A stretch of 64,000 bases of DNA from Albula goreensis. Lineage: Eukaryota; Chordata; Actinopteri; Albuliformes; Albulidae. Made by a program: the position numbers and the translations under genes. Of the stretch, positions 24,700 through 38,028 are shown in pieces. A model generated the notes under the pieces. It was not told where the DNA came from, searched no databases, and saw only the letters and a program-made list of their open reading frames with translations. The DNA is taken from positions 3,227,364-3,291,363 of the forward strand of contig CM040751.1 of the NCBI GenBank assembly GCA_022829145.1, written 5' to 3'. The number at the start of each line of letters is the position of its first letter. Position 1 is the first letter of the stretch.

Positions 24700-27600
24700 A
24701 TTAACCTCAACTGACACCAGTGGAACAAATAAAACTCAATGAGGCCACCGGCTTCCCTCTGAAATGGTAGACGGTTTATCCTGGCATCTGCTACTCCGGT
24801 AAAAGAATGGAATTATTCTGTTGTCTGTGATTGGAGTGTGATTTCGCACACTGTGTGTGTGTCAAACATTAAGCTAGGTGTACCTCTGACTTGAGACTAA
24901 ATGACGAGTTGATTTTCAAGGACTGAATGGCTAACATTAATGTTGTGAGGGCAAGATAAAGATAAAGTTATGTTTGGCGAAATGGACATTTCCTTTTTTT
25001 TTTTTGTGGGACATACCCACAAAATCATACATGACTTTTGGAATACTAAGTACTACAGTGGACTTGCACTATACAGCAATAAGCTCTTTGACACAGTACG
25101 TTATAGTTATCTCTATTATATATGTATATATATAAATGTGTGTACACATACATACATGCTGTTATATGTCCATTTTGCCCACCATAACTTTATTCAGTGT
25201 GTGAGTCAAAGACTGAACACAAATCATTAGGAAATACAATAATAATAATAATAATAATAGCAGTAGCTGTAGCAGTAGCGGTAGAAGTACCAGAAGAAAC
25301 AGTAATCAGGTATTGTAACCAAAATTTTATTTGGACAATGACGGCAAATGGTAACATCCTAAATACTTTTTTTAATACTTTGTACCACAAGTAATAAATA
25401 CCAAAACATACTTTCTTGTAAACCTTTGGAATGAGTAATGTAGGAGGTCTGTGGTACTACAGCATTTTACTTGCTCTCTAGCAAGATGCTTGCTGATACG
25501 GCTAGCTTTTTGTGATGTTTGGATGTGCCATGGAATATTAGACCAGCCTGACCGAGGTCAACCAATACTGCCGACAGGTTTTACAGAACATACAGAGAGA
25601 ATCCAAAAAGTGGGCGCAGCACAGAAGTGTCAATTTCCCACCCAATATTCTCTTACATATGGACCAACGGAAAGCTGAATAGCCAGTCTAGGCAGACATT
25701 GCATTCAGCGACTCCAATTCAGCCCCTCGCAAGACGTCCAATTAATTAAAGGCGACCGCCGAGGTACCCCAAACCAGGCAATAGGTAGAGGAGGAAAAAG
25801 AGAGAAAAATGAGTTGAGCTATGACATGTGAGGTGTGCTCAGTAAGCACAGCAGTGCAGAGCGCCTCAGTACCTCAGCATGAAAAGGCCCGTTCCTCCGC
25901 ACAACCGCTTTGCATTGTTTTAATTTACGGTACATTTATTTATAATGAATTGTGTACGTGGCTGTGAACGTATGATCATTCAGCTCGTTATGGCAAATTA
26001 TCCAGGCTTGCAAAGTAGGCTCGTACAAAGAAACGGTGAGCTCTCCCTCAGAAATATGCCAATAGTCGTGTTGTTCAACGTTCTTCATTATTTTCCTTGT
26101 ATTGTTGAAATTTTATTACCCACTGTAATAAAAAATTCTATGTAGTGTAGTAATAAGTCGGCAGACTGCGTTGCATGCGTGTTTGTTTTACTATTGGCTG
26201 TTCAGCCTTAAGATTTGAAAGAGATTTCGAAACATTTCACATTCTGATCAAGTGGAAAAGCATTGAGTCAAAGGATTATTCACATTAAGATCGCTAACTA
26301 TTACCATTTACAGCCACCCCTGTCAATATTTTTACTGAACACCCAAACAATCTGCTCCTTTCTATCTATGCCACCCTTGTCTTTTGGTCAAATTTCAAAT
26401 ATAGACCTCACCGGTCAGACGATTTTTGGAAAAATTCAGAAAAAAATTATAATAAGTAAAAATTCCTAACAATCCCAATGATCGACCATTGAACTGATCA
26501 GTCAATGACATTTATATCTTATAGAAAATGGGTTATGGTGTGATAACCTTCATTCAGCTGATCTAGAGTCAGTACATGTGCTCTCTGTATAACTGTTTGT
26601 GTTATTGTCCTCGCTCTGTTTGTGAGTGACTGAACTATGTGATCTGGGATAAGGATATGGTGTCCATATCTACTAAGATATGGCTAAACAGCCATTGCCG
26701 AAGAAACAAAACTGAGACATTGCTGTACAATTTATATTACAACCACACTGTAAATGTTGTATTACAAAGCCCATCTTAAAGGTTAATTGTATTATAATCT
26801 CCTCTCCAACGCCTTGCACAGTCACATCTAATAATTACAACCATGCACATATTTTCATATGTCTAACTGAATGCAACATTGCGTCTGATTTTAAAAAAAC
26901 TGAATTGGGTTTTTCTCTTTGCATGTTTTACTCACAATTCTGACATGGACATGTATACCCCTAATATGATACAGAAACCCTAGTATGACCAAAAGCCTGC
27001 TATTTGCTTTTTCTCAGGGAAAAATCCAAACAGGCTTTCATTCGGTCTCACATGCGTTTTGTCCCTTCTTTATTTTCGCTTCAATGGAACATATCAATGT
27101 TCTCTTTCAGAAACGGGCCAGATACGTTTCCACCCAGTGTCAGGTGAACATGTTTAAATTAAATCTTGAGTTATGAATATTGATATTTCGCAGTGTGGAT
27201 CCGTGACCTGCCAGATGATACAGATGGTATAATACAGAATGTCAGAAAGACTCAGCCGTGAGAGGAGGAAACGCTGGAAGGAGCAACAATGTTCTAATTT
27301 CTAAATGAAGCAATATGTAGGCCACTATCTATCCTTGTTTGACCTATGTGGAAACTATCAGCCAGTGAGTGAATAAGGGAAAAACGAAAACATAAAAAGC
27401 CTTTTACTTCCTGAGCTTACAGAAACAAGCATTACATTTTACCCCACTCCTCCTTCAACTAAAGCAAGAATGCTTTAACTACTATATCTGGTTCATATAA
27501 TAATAAAAAAATATTCTAGCTAAGAAGGTGTTAGGAGAAACCATTCTTTTGGGGGGAAACAATTAAAAAATAATCGCTGTCTATTGATAGAAAATTTGAG

Positions 27601-29930
27601 AAAATTGGTAAAAGACAATTAATCTTGGATATCCATTATGCTAACATTAAAAATGAAACCATTAATTATTGCACTTTCTTCCATTTACTTTTAATAACCG
27701 TAGAATTTTTTTTCGTCTTGTTAGAACTATATATGTTTAAAAATGACTAATGAAACTATTATTTATTTAATACCAAGCAAAATAAGGCTTTAAATTACAT
27801 ATTTTAGAGAGAGATGCTGCTTCAATAATTGTTGTTGTTGTTGTTGCAGTCTGATCTCTCTGTCTTCACTCGGTAATTAACGCTAATGCATCTAAATTTA
27901 ATGCATTTCTTGAAATAATTGGTCTTATACATTGGATAAATGCACCCTAATATGATTATCAGATTCATAATGTAGGTGTCAGCTTCCAGACCTCAATCAG
28001 AGTTAATTTCGCTGCATGAAAAAAAGAATGCTTCAGAAAACCAACAAAATTGTTGATCTGCGGAATAAATGAGTTGAAATAATAGCCCATCCATGAGCAG
28101 AAATTAATCACCGTGATATTGTGTCTGAATCACATAATTTGGAATTATTTATGATATGACTATGTCCACGTTCTCAATGGTAGGGCCTGGAGAGAAGTCT
28201 GCCACAGTGCGCTGAGAGTACACTGTCTCACGGGCGGGCGATCCATGTCCTGTTGTAAGAATGGCATAGGAAGGCACTGGACACATGGCTACCACAGCCT
28301 CTCACTGCAAGTTCATGACACACCAGTCATTACCGTTTGTATCCGCATAGAGCATTCTGTTTGTTTTGGATGACTTGCGAGTAACCAGCTAGAATATGCT
28401 GGTACACGTTCGGAGGAGCTCATTTTCAGTAAGCTCCTCTTATTGTCACAATATGGAATGCATTTTTTTCCCATCTTAATGAGATTCATCAGATGCAATT
28501 CTACAGTTACATTGACTCACGGGCCTTGCAAAGCTCTTGACAAACACTTTATTTTACTAAATAAAATATGCCGTTAAGATCATTGTTGAACATGATGAAT
28601 TCAAATTTTTATCAGAACCAAAATTTCTAATAAAATTTCTGTAAAAATGCAAACTGCCCTAAACTTTGTCATTACTGCAAAAAAACCATGTTACTAACTC
28701 ACTCTATCTTCTCATATGGACCCATTCTTTGAACATAAAGTAATGAATATTAATTATGCTAAGTCTTTAAATATGCATACTCGTCCTATGTGACAGTACA
28801 GCATATGTGCGCAATATGCCAAAATATTTTTTTGGATTCACTGTATAAAATTGTTCAAATCATCGTGGGCATACATGGACAAGAGGCCAGTACTTTTAAT
28901 GTGGTGATTTTTGTACGGTCCCAAAAATTGTGAACGATGTTTGAATTTTTTGCGGTATACCAACATATAATATTCAAATGTAAACAGGTTACTGTATTGT
29001 ATAATATTTAAATCTAGACAGGTCAGTGTATGGACGGTTAATCTTTGAGGTGATGGGCAGTCGACTTGGCAAAATATTTTATTGAACAAATCAAAGCCAC
29101 ATTTCCACTGTTTTATAATCCAGAATTTTAATGAGACATTTTTTTCCACTTTTGTTTGAATACTGATTATTCCTCAGAAATACAATTATCCTGTATATAA
29201 TCTCTTGTCCCTTATTTTTGTTGATTCCCATACAGTCATTTCCCTATTGAAACATGTTCTTTGCAAAAGACGCTACAGACGTATGTTGGTAAATATGAAA
29301 TGACATTTATGAATTAAAATGCCATTAGGCTTGACCATTAGATGTATGCCATTTGAAATCTCACACTACAGTGGGCACAAGTTACTAAATGTTTAATATA
29401 AAACACAAAATGGCCACCATGCCATATGATGCTTCAATTGTTTTTTGATTTCGAACTAGAACAATGTGTACCTAATTCCTCATGTACATGGTGCACTCTT
29501 CCAAAACGGGAAATATATGCACACATAGTTTTAATGCCTTCCAGTATTGCCGTTATTTGAATGAATGAGTAGAAAATCTTGTTACACAGTTAATGTTTGC
29601 CACTAACCACTCAAACCTGGACTAAACAAGTCTGAATTTATACACTGGTCTTCACAAGGCCAACCACATTTTCCATGATAGTCATTTCCATTGAAATGCT
29701 AAACAAGAAAAAACTACAGAATGAAAAAATAACAACAATATAACACCAGGACTAAGACATAAACCCAAAATGACAACAGGAAATAAAAGCTTCACCCATC
29801 CAAATGCTATACTCACTATTGTACTTCCACTGAAAAGTAATGTGATATCAGACAAGACTCGAGACATAGCCAAAACCTAACCAGCTTGCCTGGAGGAAAA
29901 GAAAGAGCCAGTGTACTTTTTTTGTGGATA
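24700..29930. other. Gene desert segment
   Basis: No gene is recognised. Includes the compound trinucleotide repeat at 25237-25300 and a (TTG)n run near 27829-27847. Small open frames are background-like. Confidence 0.5.
25237..25300. repeat. Compound trinucleotide repeat (AAT)n-(GTAGCA)n
   Basis: Eight or so AAT copies pass into an imperfect GTA/GCA alternation. The Val-Ala open frame across it is low-complexity and not taken as a gene. Confidence 0.85.
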
Positions 29931-29935
29931 TGGAA

Positions 29936-29970
29936 CCCCCCCCTACCCCCCACACTCCTTCCCCACCCCC
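29936..29970 (-). repeat. C-rich tract, minus-strand G-quadruplex candidate
   Basis: Four C runs of 8, 6, 4 and 5 bases in 35 bases. The minus strand fits a G-quadruplex pattern if loops of 2-9 bases are allowed. Confidence 0.8.
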
Positions 29971-30758
29971 GTCTTTAATGTTGTTCCTTTGCTGCACTGT
30001 GTAACACAACGATCAAACCCCAGAGGGAATTGAATAACGTCGGCTATCACCTTACAGTGTGGGGCAGACTGAGCCAGTCAGTGTGGAGAAGAGTCTCCAG
30101 CATCGCTGCCTGCTCACCCCTCGCTGCCAGGGCTAAAATACTTGGTGCCTTTCTATCTTTGGCCGGGTGCCAAAAGTGGCTGGACGACCAGGTCTGGGGG
30201 AACAAAAGCATGTCTACTGTGTATCCCCTCCCTTTTACCTCCTCGGCAAAAAAAAAAAAAACTTGCGCTAAATTCCTATCTAACTCTGAAGTAATTCCAC
30301 CTGCTCAAGAGGTGAAATGAGGTAAAGCTGAGCAACAAAGAGACAGCCCAGACTAACAATCGCGGGCTCTTACAACACAGACCGACACACATTGCTCACA
30401 ACGGTAATTCCATTTTAGCTGCGACACAGTGGCTGAGAAGCAGCCTGTTCCTACCTGCCGTGAATGTTAATCAGCCCTGGAGTCTCCTCTCTCTCTCTGT
30501 CGCTTCTCAGCTAAAAGGAGTTGTTCCCTTCAAAATGTATAGATCCTTCTGGTGGCAGCTTCTCTCCGCTTGCCCTCCACTTACAAAAAAATGTGCCTTG
30601 TTTTTCTTCCTCTTCTTCTTCTTCTTCTTCCTGATAAGAAATTATACAATTCCTCTGTGTCTTTTTTATCCTCCTCTCTTTTAAAAAGGGAAAGAAAAAA
30701 CTGATTTGGAGAACGTCTCAGCCCCCTGTTATCGATCCTCTCTTCTCTCACTTTCACC
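29971..30758. other. Spacer of higher GC content
   Basis: More GC-rich and less repetitive than its surroundings, with a (CTT)n run near 30606-30632. It could hold non-coding exon or promoter sequence, but no product or paired splice signals were recognised. Confidence 0.35.
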
Positions 30759-30808
30759 ACTCTCTCTCCCCCCTTTCTCTCACTCCGTCTCTCTCTCCCT
30801 CCCTCCCT

Positions 30809-30843
<35 letters not shown>

Positions 30844-30845
30844 GC
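30759..30845. repeat. Polypyrimidine (CT)n/(CCT)n tract
   Basis: Nearly pure C/T for about 85 bases, ending in CTCGCAG. It resembles a very strong 3' splice-site tract, but it is also an ordinary microsatellite. Confidence 0.9.
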
Positions 30846-31140
30846 AGTGCTGTCTCTTTCTGTGTGGCTCTCGGTGGAGTGCGCTGTCAGTGTCCCCAGA
30901 GATAGAGGGTCAGTCTGCCTGCTTGAAACCAGACACAATGCTCTAGACTCAGTGCGCCTTGCCCTGCCATCAAAACACAGACCAGGGGGAAAAAAAAAGG
31001 AGAAGAGGGGTCTGATTTATAGGTGAATGCGACACTGTCAGTAATCAGGTTAATCAGAGATGCTTGAATCAGCTGGAAGCTGCACAAAGAATATACAGCT
31101 ACTGAAGAGTATTTATTTTTTATTAGGCCGCCATGTCAAG

Positions 31141-31160
31141 AAAAAAAAAAAAAAAAGCGC
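31141..31160. repeat. Poly(A) run followed by GCGCGCG
   Basis: Sixteen A then GCGCGCG, leading into a CpG-rich stretch (31157-31230). Confidence 0.9.
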
Positions 31161-31246
31161 GCGTCTGCGTCCGCTTGTGCGTGAAGCGCGTTCGGCTGTG
31201 TGGTTTTATGTGTGTGCGTGCGTCTAAATGCATTTGTGAGTGTAAT

Positions 31247-31432
31247 TGTGTGTGTGTGTGTGTCTGTTTGTTGGGATAGTAAAGGTTTGAATGATCTGCT
31301 GATGTACCAGGTCAAGAGTATTACAGATTAGTGTTTGAATTAGTATCTCTGAAACACACCACCACAGTGCACAAAACAATGACACACAAATGAAGGGACA
31401 CAAACACAAACACACACACACACACACACACA
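31247..31432. repeat. Short (TG)n and (CA)n microsatellites
   Basis: (TG)n at about 31247-31263 and (CA)n at about 31410-31432, in opposite orientation about 150 bases apart. Confidence 0.9.
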
Positions 31433-31970
31433 GTCTCCTCTGCATGAATTAACGCAGAATGCCCAAATCTGATCTGGGAGAGGATGAGGACATGTTATGT
31501 AGAAGCTTGTTTTTTTTTTTTTCCTCTGTGACCTATTTCATTAATATACAAATGATTTCTCGCTGTCTGTGCCTCTCAGAACAAACACGTAAAACTTGTA
31601 GGTGTGTACATTCCCAAATTCAGCCGAATAACAAGGGGAAAAAATTATCTGTATACCAAAAACAACAATGTGATGTCAACTGTACTGTAGCACTGCTACA
31701 CAACTAATCACATTTTTTTGTACATGATCTCCTTACATTGAATCACGAATGTTGAATATTTCTGTCGTGTTTATGCAATGTTGTTAAATGTGTTGTTACA
31801 CGTGTTTGTAGATTTGTTCACACGAATATTTCACTTATGTCTGAATGTCAGTTCACAAACTCACACCACAAAAGTTCATTCTCACTCTGGTCTCAAGTCT
31901 GTCTCCATAGTTTTTTTCTGCATAATCATAGGGCCCCTGTTAAAAAATATATTTTTCTTATGACATTTAT

Positions 31971-32053
31971 ACAGATTTGGTTGTGTACTTTTTTGTTATT
32001 TTATTTTTCAAACAGATTTGGTTGTGTACTTTTTGTTATTTTATTTTTCAAAC
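31971..32053. repeat. 41-bp tandem duplication
   Basis: Two near-identical copies of a segment starting ACAGATTTGGTTGTGTACTT, differing by one T in a T run. A recent local duplication. Confidence 0.95.
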
Positions 32054-34740
32054 ATGGTGTATGTGACATTTTTATATGGTTTTCCTCTGCAGAGTTTAGG
32101 CAAAGTCAAGCTGATTCTTTTAATTCAAGTAGTGCCACTGTCTATGTGAACATAGTTATGCCATGTCACATTGCAGATTTTCAGCTTAGCTTACTTCTCA
32201 TACCATTAACCTGCTGCTGAAGCTCACTGCCCTTACATTCAATGTAATTGCATTGAATCGCATACAAAGATGGGAAATGTAGACCTTGTAAAGACCATAT
32301 GCCAAGATTCAATGGACACATGTAATTAGCTTTGAATTTTAACCTATTAAATGGGGTTTGACAATGCTCTAGGCTGAACTCGGCAAGCTTTTCGTGAATA
32401 AAAAAAGTCAAGTACCGCACAAAATATTGATAGAAAGCTGGCTACGGTCTTGCCTCTTCAGCTCTATTCTTTATACCGAATAGCTCGGCTCGAATGGAAC
32501 CGAGGGTTCCATCTGTGTTACAAATGGAGTGAGGGTTGAGGACATTTTCAAAACAATTCCCGAGGAACATCTGGAGAACACAAGGTGGCTGAAGGCAAAA
32601 ACATCGCTTCAATGAGAAAGTCGCATCAACTTCAACGTCCTTCTCGCAAGGTTTATTTATACCTGAACTTGAACATACTATTTTCTTTCACCCTTCTCAA
32701 ATCTTCACTGTATCATTCAGTCTGGCCTCAGAAGGTTAGTCACCTCTCTCCGCTTTATTATCTATACTTACATATGCTGCAGGATGCATTGAATACATTA
32801 TAAATAAAAAGGGCTTTTTGCAGTTTGTAGCAGCCAGTTGGATTTTTTTTAAATCCCCATCAAATCAATAACAGTAGTGCTTTGTGACTCCAATAAAAAA
32901 TATGAGACCATTTCTGTTGATTGAGTCCGTCTATAATAGTCTGCATGTGTTATTTTCAAGGAGAGACTTCAGGCCAGATACCTAGTGCTTTCCTGTATCA
33001 AAACTAACAGCATATTAAACATATTAGGCCCAGTCTTTCACAGAAGCTAACAAGCTCAAATGAGACTATAGATTTTACAAGGAAATTGGTGGTGTCCAAA
33101 ACCATAGCCATACAGCCCGAAAATCGGTGTGTTATAAACATGTCTGAGAAAGCTGTGTGAACTGTCATGTTTTAAAAATGATCCAAGTTACCATTATTTG
33201 TACTGCACAGGTAGCAGCAAATTGAATTAATAACAATTCTCAGAACTAGCTGTTGGTAGCTAGACTGAGTTTTCACGATTGTCCTCCATTGGAACTGGTT
33301 TATGCTCACTCAGTTGCTTCCAAATTTATTTACAGCGATAAACTCTGGCTACTTAACATGTGCTATAATGTGTGCTTGCTCTTTTCAGCAAATTGACGTC
33401 GCCTCTTTTGAAGTTCACAGTAGCTACACACACATCTGGTTTCGCTATTGTGACAGCTGTATTGACTGACTTTTCGCTGGTTAAAAGTGATGAAAAAACT
33501 TTCAATATTGTCGTTCAAAATTGTTCAGCCTTATTTATTTTAATGCGGGTTGTCTCAAATTTAGCCTTCCCAACAATTACCATTCCTAGTGATATTATCA
33601 AAAAAAAATGCTTTCTTGCTCATTTTAATAAACTAATGTTATTTCAGCAGCAACGTATATAGAATGCCTTTTTCATGCAGACACAACAAAAATTACACAG
33701 TTAAAGCCTGCCAAGTACTCTGTTATTATGAAATGACAAAAACTAGTTACAGACTAACTAATTAGCTAATGTTAGTGAGCGTTTTATGGGGTTGCTACAT
33801 TAATCTGGATGTTTCATTTAGCTTCAATGGTTAACTTGTGTCTGAGGTTATTTTAGGTACATATTGATATTATCAGCTGCTTTAAATGCATGTAGTTAAA
33901 ATCACAGTCTAAACAGTTATGTTTAATAAACATTTATTTATTAAAACAAATACAAGTAACATTAAAGCTGTATTTATGTCCCAGTTTGTTGTGCCGTGTT
34001 TCTTCATTGGAGGTTCTCGAATGTAGCTGACCCGGGCTAATGTTATAGCTCCTGTGTAGCAGTAACTAATGTCAACGGCCCAATCTCAGTTTGGGAGAGT
34101 GCATGTTTTGCATCGTAGCTTTAGCTATATCATGTATTTTAGTACGCCTTGAACAATCCGAATCCAGGACCAGAAATGATTGATTTTTGAAATTGTTAAG
34201 TGCATGCAATATAAATTGGTTAATGAAACATGGATTTGCATTTGATAGCCCCAAAACAAATGCAGCCCCACACCCCATTGGGGCCACAGGTCCCAGGTTA
34301 GGAATGGGCACTAGCTAGTCAGGTTGCACGTTATCAAATAATAATTGCGGAGACAATTGTCACCATTAAAAAAACTGGAGTTCCAGGTTAGTTCGTCAGT
34401 CATCATCGTCAGTCATCACTCTCTCTATCACTCACTGTTCAGCCCAGATGTACCTACCTGAAAAAAAAATGATATTGGTTCATACAAAATTGCATTCAGT
34501 TTTTATTTGCACTAATTGGGCTCATTATTTCAACATAAAAATTAAATTGCATATATATTCATGTTGCATATTTTCAATATCTAAGAATTCGGACTGCCAC
34601 ATAGGCTATTGCTGAAAACAAGCATGTTGATTGAAGCATTATATAGCGCAGTTGTCTTGCTCTTGGAACAAACAGACCTAAGGCTATCTTGATGCTATTG
34701 CATACAGGCCAGGGCTGACATGACAAAAATGGGTTCCTGT
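32054..34740. other. Intergenic DNA
   Basis: No gene is recognised. Contains a perfect 8-bp hairpin at 32494-32512. The 96-codon plus-strand frame at 33372-33662 has no recognisable domain. Confidence 0.5.
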
Positions 34741-34775
34741 CAGTGGCGGCTGGTGACTCAAAAAATTGGGGAGGA
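34741..34775 (+). mobile_element. Possible hAT-type terminus
   Basis: CAGTGGCGGCTGGTGACTC has the look of the terminal inverted repeat of a fish hAT-type non-autonomous element. A matching reverse-complement end was not found; the nearest candidate, GGCGACTCCACTG near 35367-35379, matches poorly. Treat as tentative. Confidence 0.35.
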
Positions 34776-37700
34776 CAGCTGAGAGGAGAAGGGCTAAGCA
34801 GTAGAGTGTCAGACAAATAAGGTTTATGCAACAGCAACATTAAAAAAAGGAATATTCATTTGTTTCATGGATTTTTTAAGTATATTGGATTGTTTCCTTT
34901 ATAAACAATTAGCATCATCATCCAATTAGCCTATAAGTTTGATTCAAGAATAGGGTCTTGAATTTTTGCATTAGCATTACAACTTCAAATGTATAAGGTT
35001 ATTATCTATGAGAACTACACAGAGAAATTAATCATAATTACTATTAAAATTTGATTTCTTTTTATCAATTTTTATTGGGTTTGAAAAAATATAAGCTATT
35101 AGATGTTAGATAAATCATATTGAAGCATAAAATTATATAATTTACGCAAATAAGCGATGAAAATACATTTTAACATTATGTTACTACCCTCTATATTAGT
35201 TAGCTATGGACTTTTTCCATTCTGCCCTATTGATATAAGTTATTAACAATGTACAAATGCTAATATTCAAACTACCCATAGACTTCAAACGCATTTAGAA
35301 GAAAACCTAAAATAATGCTCGAAGATGCAATTCACTTCTTATGTCACCGGTACACATTTTCAATTTTGGCGACTCCACTGTCTGCTTGATCTAGAAGGCA
35401 ATTCAAGAAAATCGGGTGAACAATGGTAAACTACGTCAAACAATGCAAAGTTTTAATAAACAAGATTGTCGGTTTTCTGTGTGAAGCTCTTTTCTTCTCT
35501 TCTGTCAGTACTGAACAAAATTTCTTTTTATAGCTTGTTGAATCATCTCTACATAAAAAATACAGATGTACAATCAGTTTAGCTTTTTGATTCACACTGA
35601 CAAAGGGTAGGCAGGTGATTTTAACAGAGTCAGTGCCCTTCTCAAGAATGCTTTGCCGATGGTTGGATATAACAATAAGCCAATCACAAAGCTCACCTCC
35701 CTTCAGGTGCCAAATTACGTTTCCTGGCCAATCACAGGCCAGGACAGAAAAAAATGGAATGCGTTGACTTAATCTGAATCCTGCCCCCTGAGGATGAACG
35801 ATGCTGCTCCTGACCAGAGGTAGTTGAAATAACGGAATATTGTACCCATTAGGTTTTATAATGTAAATGCATTTTTTATGAATGAGAGCGAGGTCTTCCA
35901 ATATTACATTCCAAATATATTTTTATTTTATAGTCTCCCTCTTTCCTCTCAAAAAATAGCGGAGGAGCATCCTCAATTACCTCCGTGGATATTCCTCCTT
36001 TGGTTATTGTATTTGGCTGTCATCACTCTTTTAAAAAAAGAGTGCTATTTTCCCCCTCTGCCACTTCTGGTTTTATGACAACTGTTCTTAGTGGTGGGAA
36101 GGTTGACTCCTTTTTTTAATCAGTTGTTTCAAACCGTTCAGGTTCGTGTATCAAGTTTTCTTCAGCTTTCGGACTTGATTCTGAGCTGAACATTCAAGCT
36201 GAATGCAGAAGAACTGTAGTGGATGAAGGGAAGGCTGAAAGACTGTTCATGAACTAAATAAGTATTCAAACTACATATAGTTCAACATCTCTAATAGTTC
36301 GCTTTCCATTCATCCCCTCAGTTTGGTGTAAACAATCAGAGATGTGTGTCATGACTTCAGATCTATTCCCTGTTTCATTATCTAATCAGCAAATAATGTA
36401 ATAATGTTTCCAATGTTGATAAACTGATTTATCTGTATCGACATTTGCTGTTTCCATCAATAATTCATTGAGATTTAATTCATATAAAAAAACATTTGAA
36501 TGGAAACATAGCTGTTGTGTGTTTTTATGAGGTGTCATTTTTCCTCATCAGCGAAGACTTTCTGTTTATTGGTCTCCATTTAGATACCAATTAATCTGAA
36601 TTTTATCTTAATCATATTTTTTGTTGTTTTTTGGTGGAGAAACTATGGTAAATTAAAACCACAGAGTGAAAATTCTTCAGTGAAAAAATTTAATGCCATT
36701 TATATCAGAGTTGTGTTCATTGCTAGACACAGTACTCCACAAGCTCAGATGCCATCTAATTCTATCTGTGGTTCTCATTTAATTGGAAGAATATTGTCAG
36801 ATTTTTTTGTGACTTTGTGAACTCGTCTTGGTTGTACTACTGGATGATTTGTGGGTAAGTCAGTGTAAGATTCCTGAAACAAACGGCCTTTGTTAGTTTG
36901 TCTTTAGCCATTTTCTTTCCAGAACATGGCCTTTCCGAGTGATACAGCGAGCTAGCTACCGCAAGGGTTAAATTTTATTGCACAACTTATTGAACATGCA
37001 TAAAACTCATTGCTTTATTGTGTTTTTACTACATTTTAAAAAAGGGAACTTTGGTTCAAACCACATTTTTGAGAATTTTACACCGTTCTTCCTTTGCGTA
37101 AACAAACCGTTTATTAGACTTGTCACATATCTTGGTGCAATTTGGAGTGCAGAAAATAACACATGAAGTGTATCCTGGGGTAAGGTTTGAAGTCCTGGCC
37201 TGAATTGTACTCAGTGCTTGATTGAAGGGTTACTTCACACTCTGTTTCAGGCTGTCTTCGCCTGTTTACTATGTTTGAAAGACGCTCAGAATCGGCAGGA
37301 AGAGAACCGGGGAAGGGGCGGAAGTGAGTCTGTTGTGACAGAACTTAGCAATGTAAACACATCCAACATTTGCCTTATTTCACTCTAGAAAACACTCATC
37401 TACAGCACACGGCACCTTCATGGGTAACAGCGAAATACCTCTCATCCTCTTTGTGTAGGCTCATACGTGGATCTTAGTCTCTTATGTCTTCCAAAACCAC
37501 AATAATCCTATTGTAAAACCTTCTCGGCATGAGGAGATAAGGTGTTAGATTTGAAGTGTTGCTGTTGCAGGAGAAACGTAAGAAACTGACAAACTATTGA
37601 AGTGGCTTTTTACCGATTTATTATATAACCAGAATAAGAACTGGATTAAATATGTAATCGCAACACCTCGGGCATTGACTTTCGGATAGACAGAGGAGAT

Positions 37701-38014
37701 ATGAGAGAGAAGGGAACACGGATAGATGATGTCACCAGTGTTCGGAGAAATACAGGGAAATATTCTGCGCTAATCCCTTAATCTGGATGAGTGTAATATC
37801 TGAGATTTGTCTGACTGTCTGCACGAGAAGTTTTAACAACGAGGCAAACGGCTTTTTGGGAATTGGGAAATCTTGTCAAGTGGCTCAGTTCTTTTTCTGG
37901 TTTGTTTCTAAGCAAAAGAGACATAAGTGGTCAGAAGGTTTTATTCCATCTTCATAAAATTTGCCCAACCCATAGCCAACACAGAAAATGACACACAGTG
38001 ACTTGTTTTGCTGA

Positions 38015-38028
38015 CCACTAGGGGCAGC
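38015..38028 (+). promoter_or_regulatory. Weak CTCF-like motif
   Basis: CCACTAGGGGCAGC resembles the CTCF core with one G of the G run missing. Confidence 0.25.

Noticed and set aside
30706-31026. Ser/Leu-rich 106-codon frame
   Set aside because: Mostly a translation of the (CT)n tract.
35431-35901. 156-codon minus-strand frame
   Set aside because: No domain recognised. It shares a 17-base word (ccaatcacaggccagga) with 60057-60073, which hints at repeat-derived DNA but is not enough to call a family.
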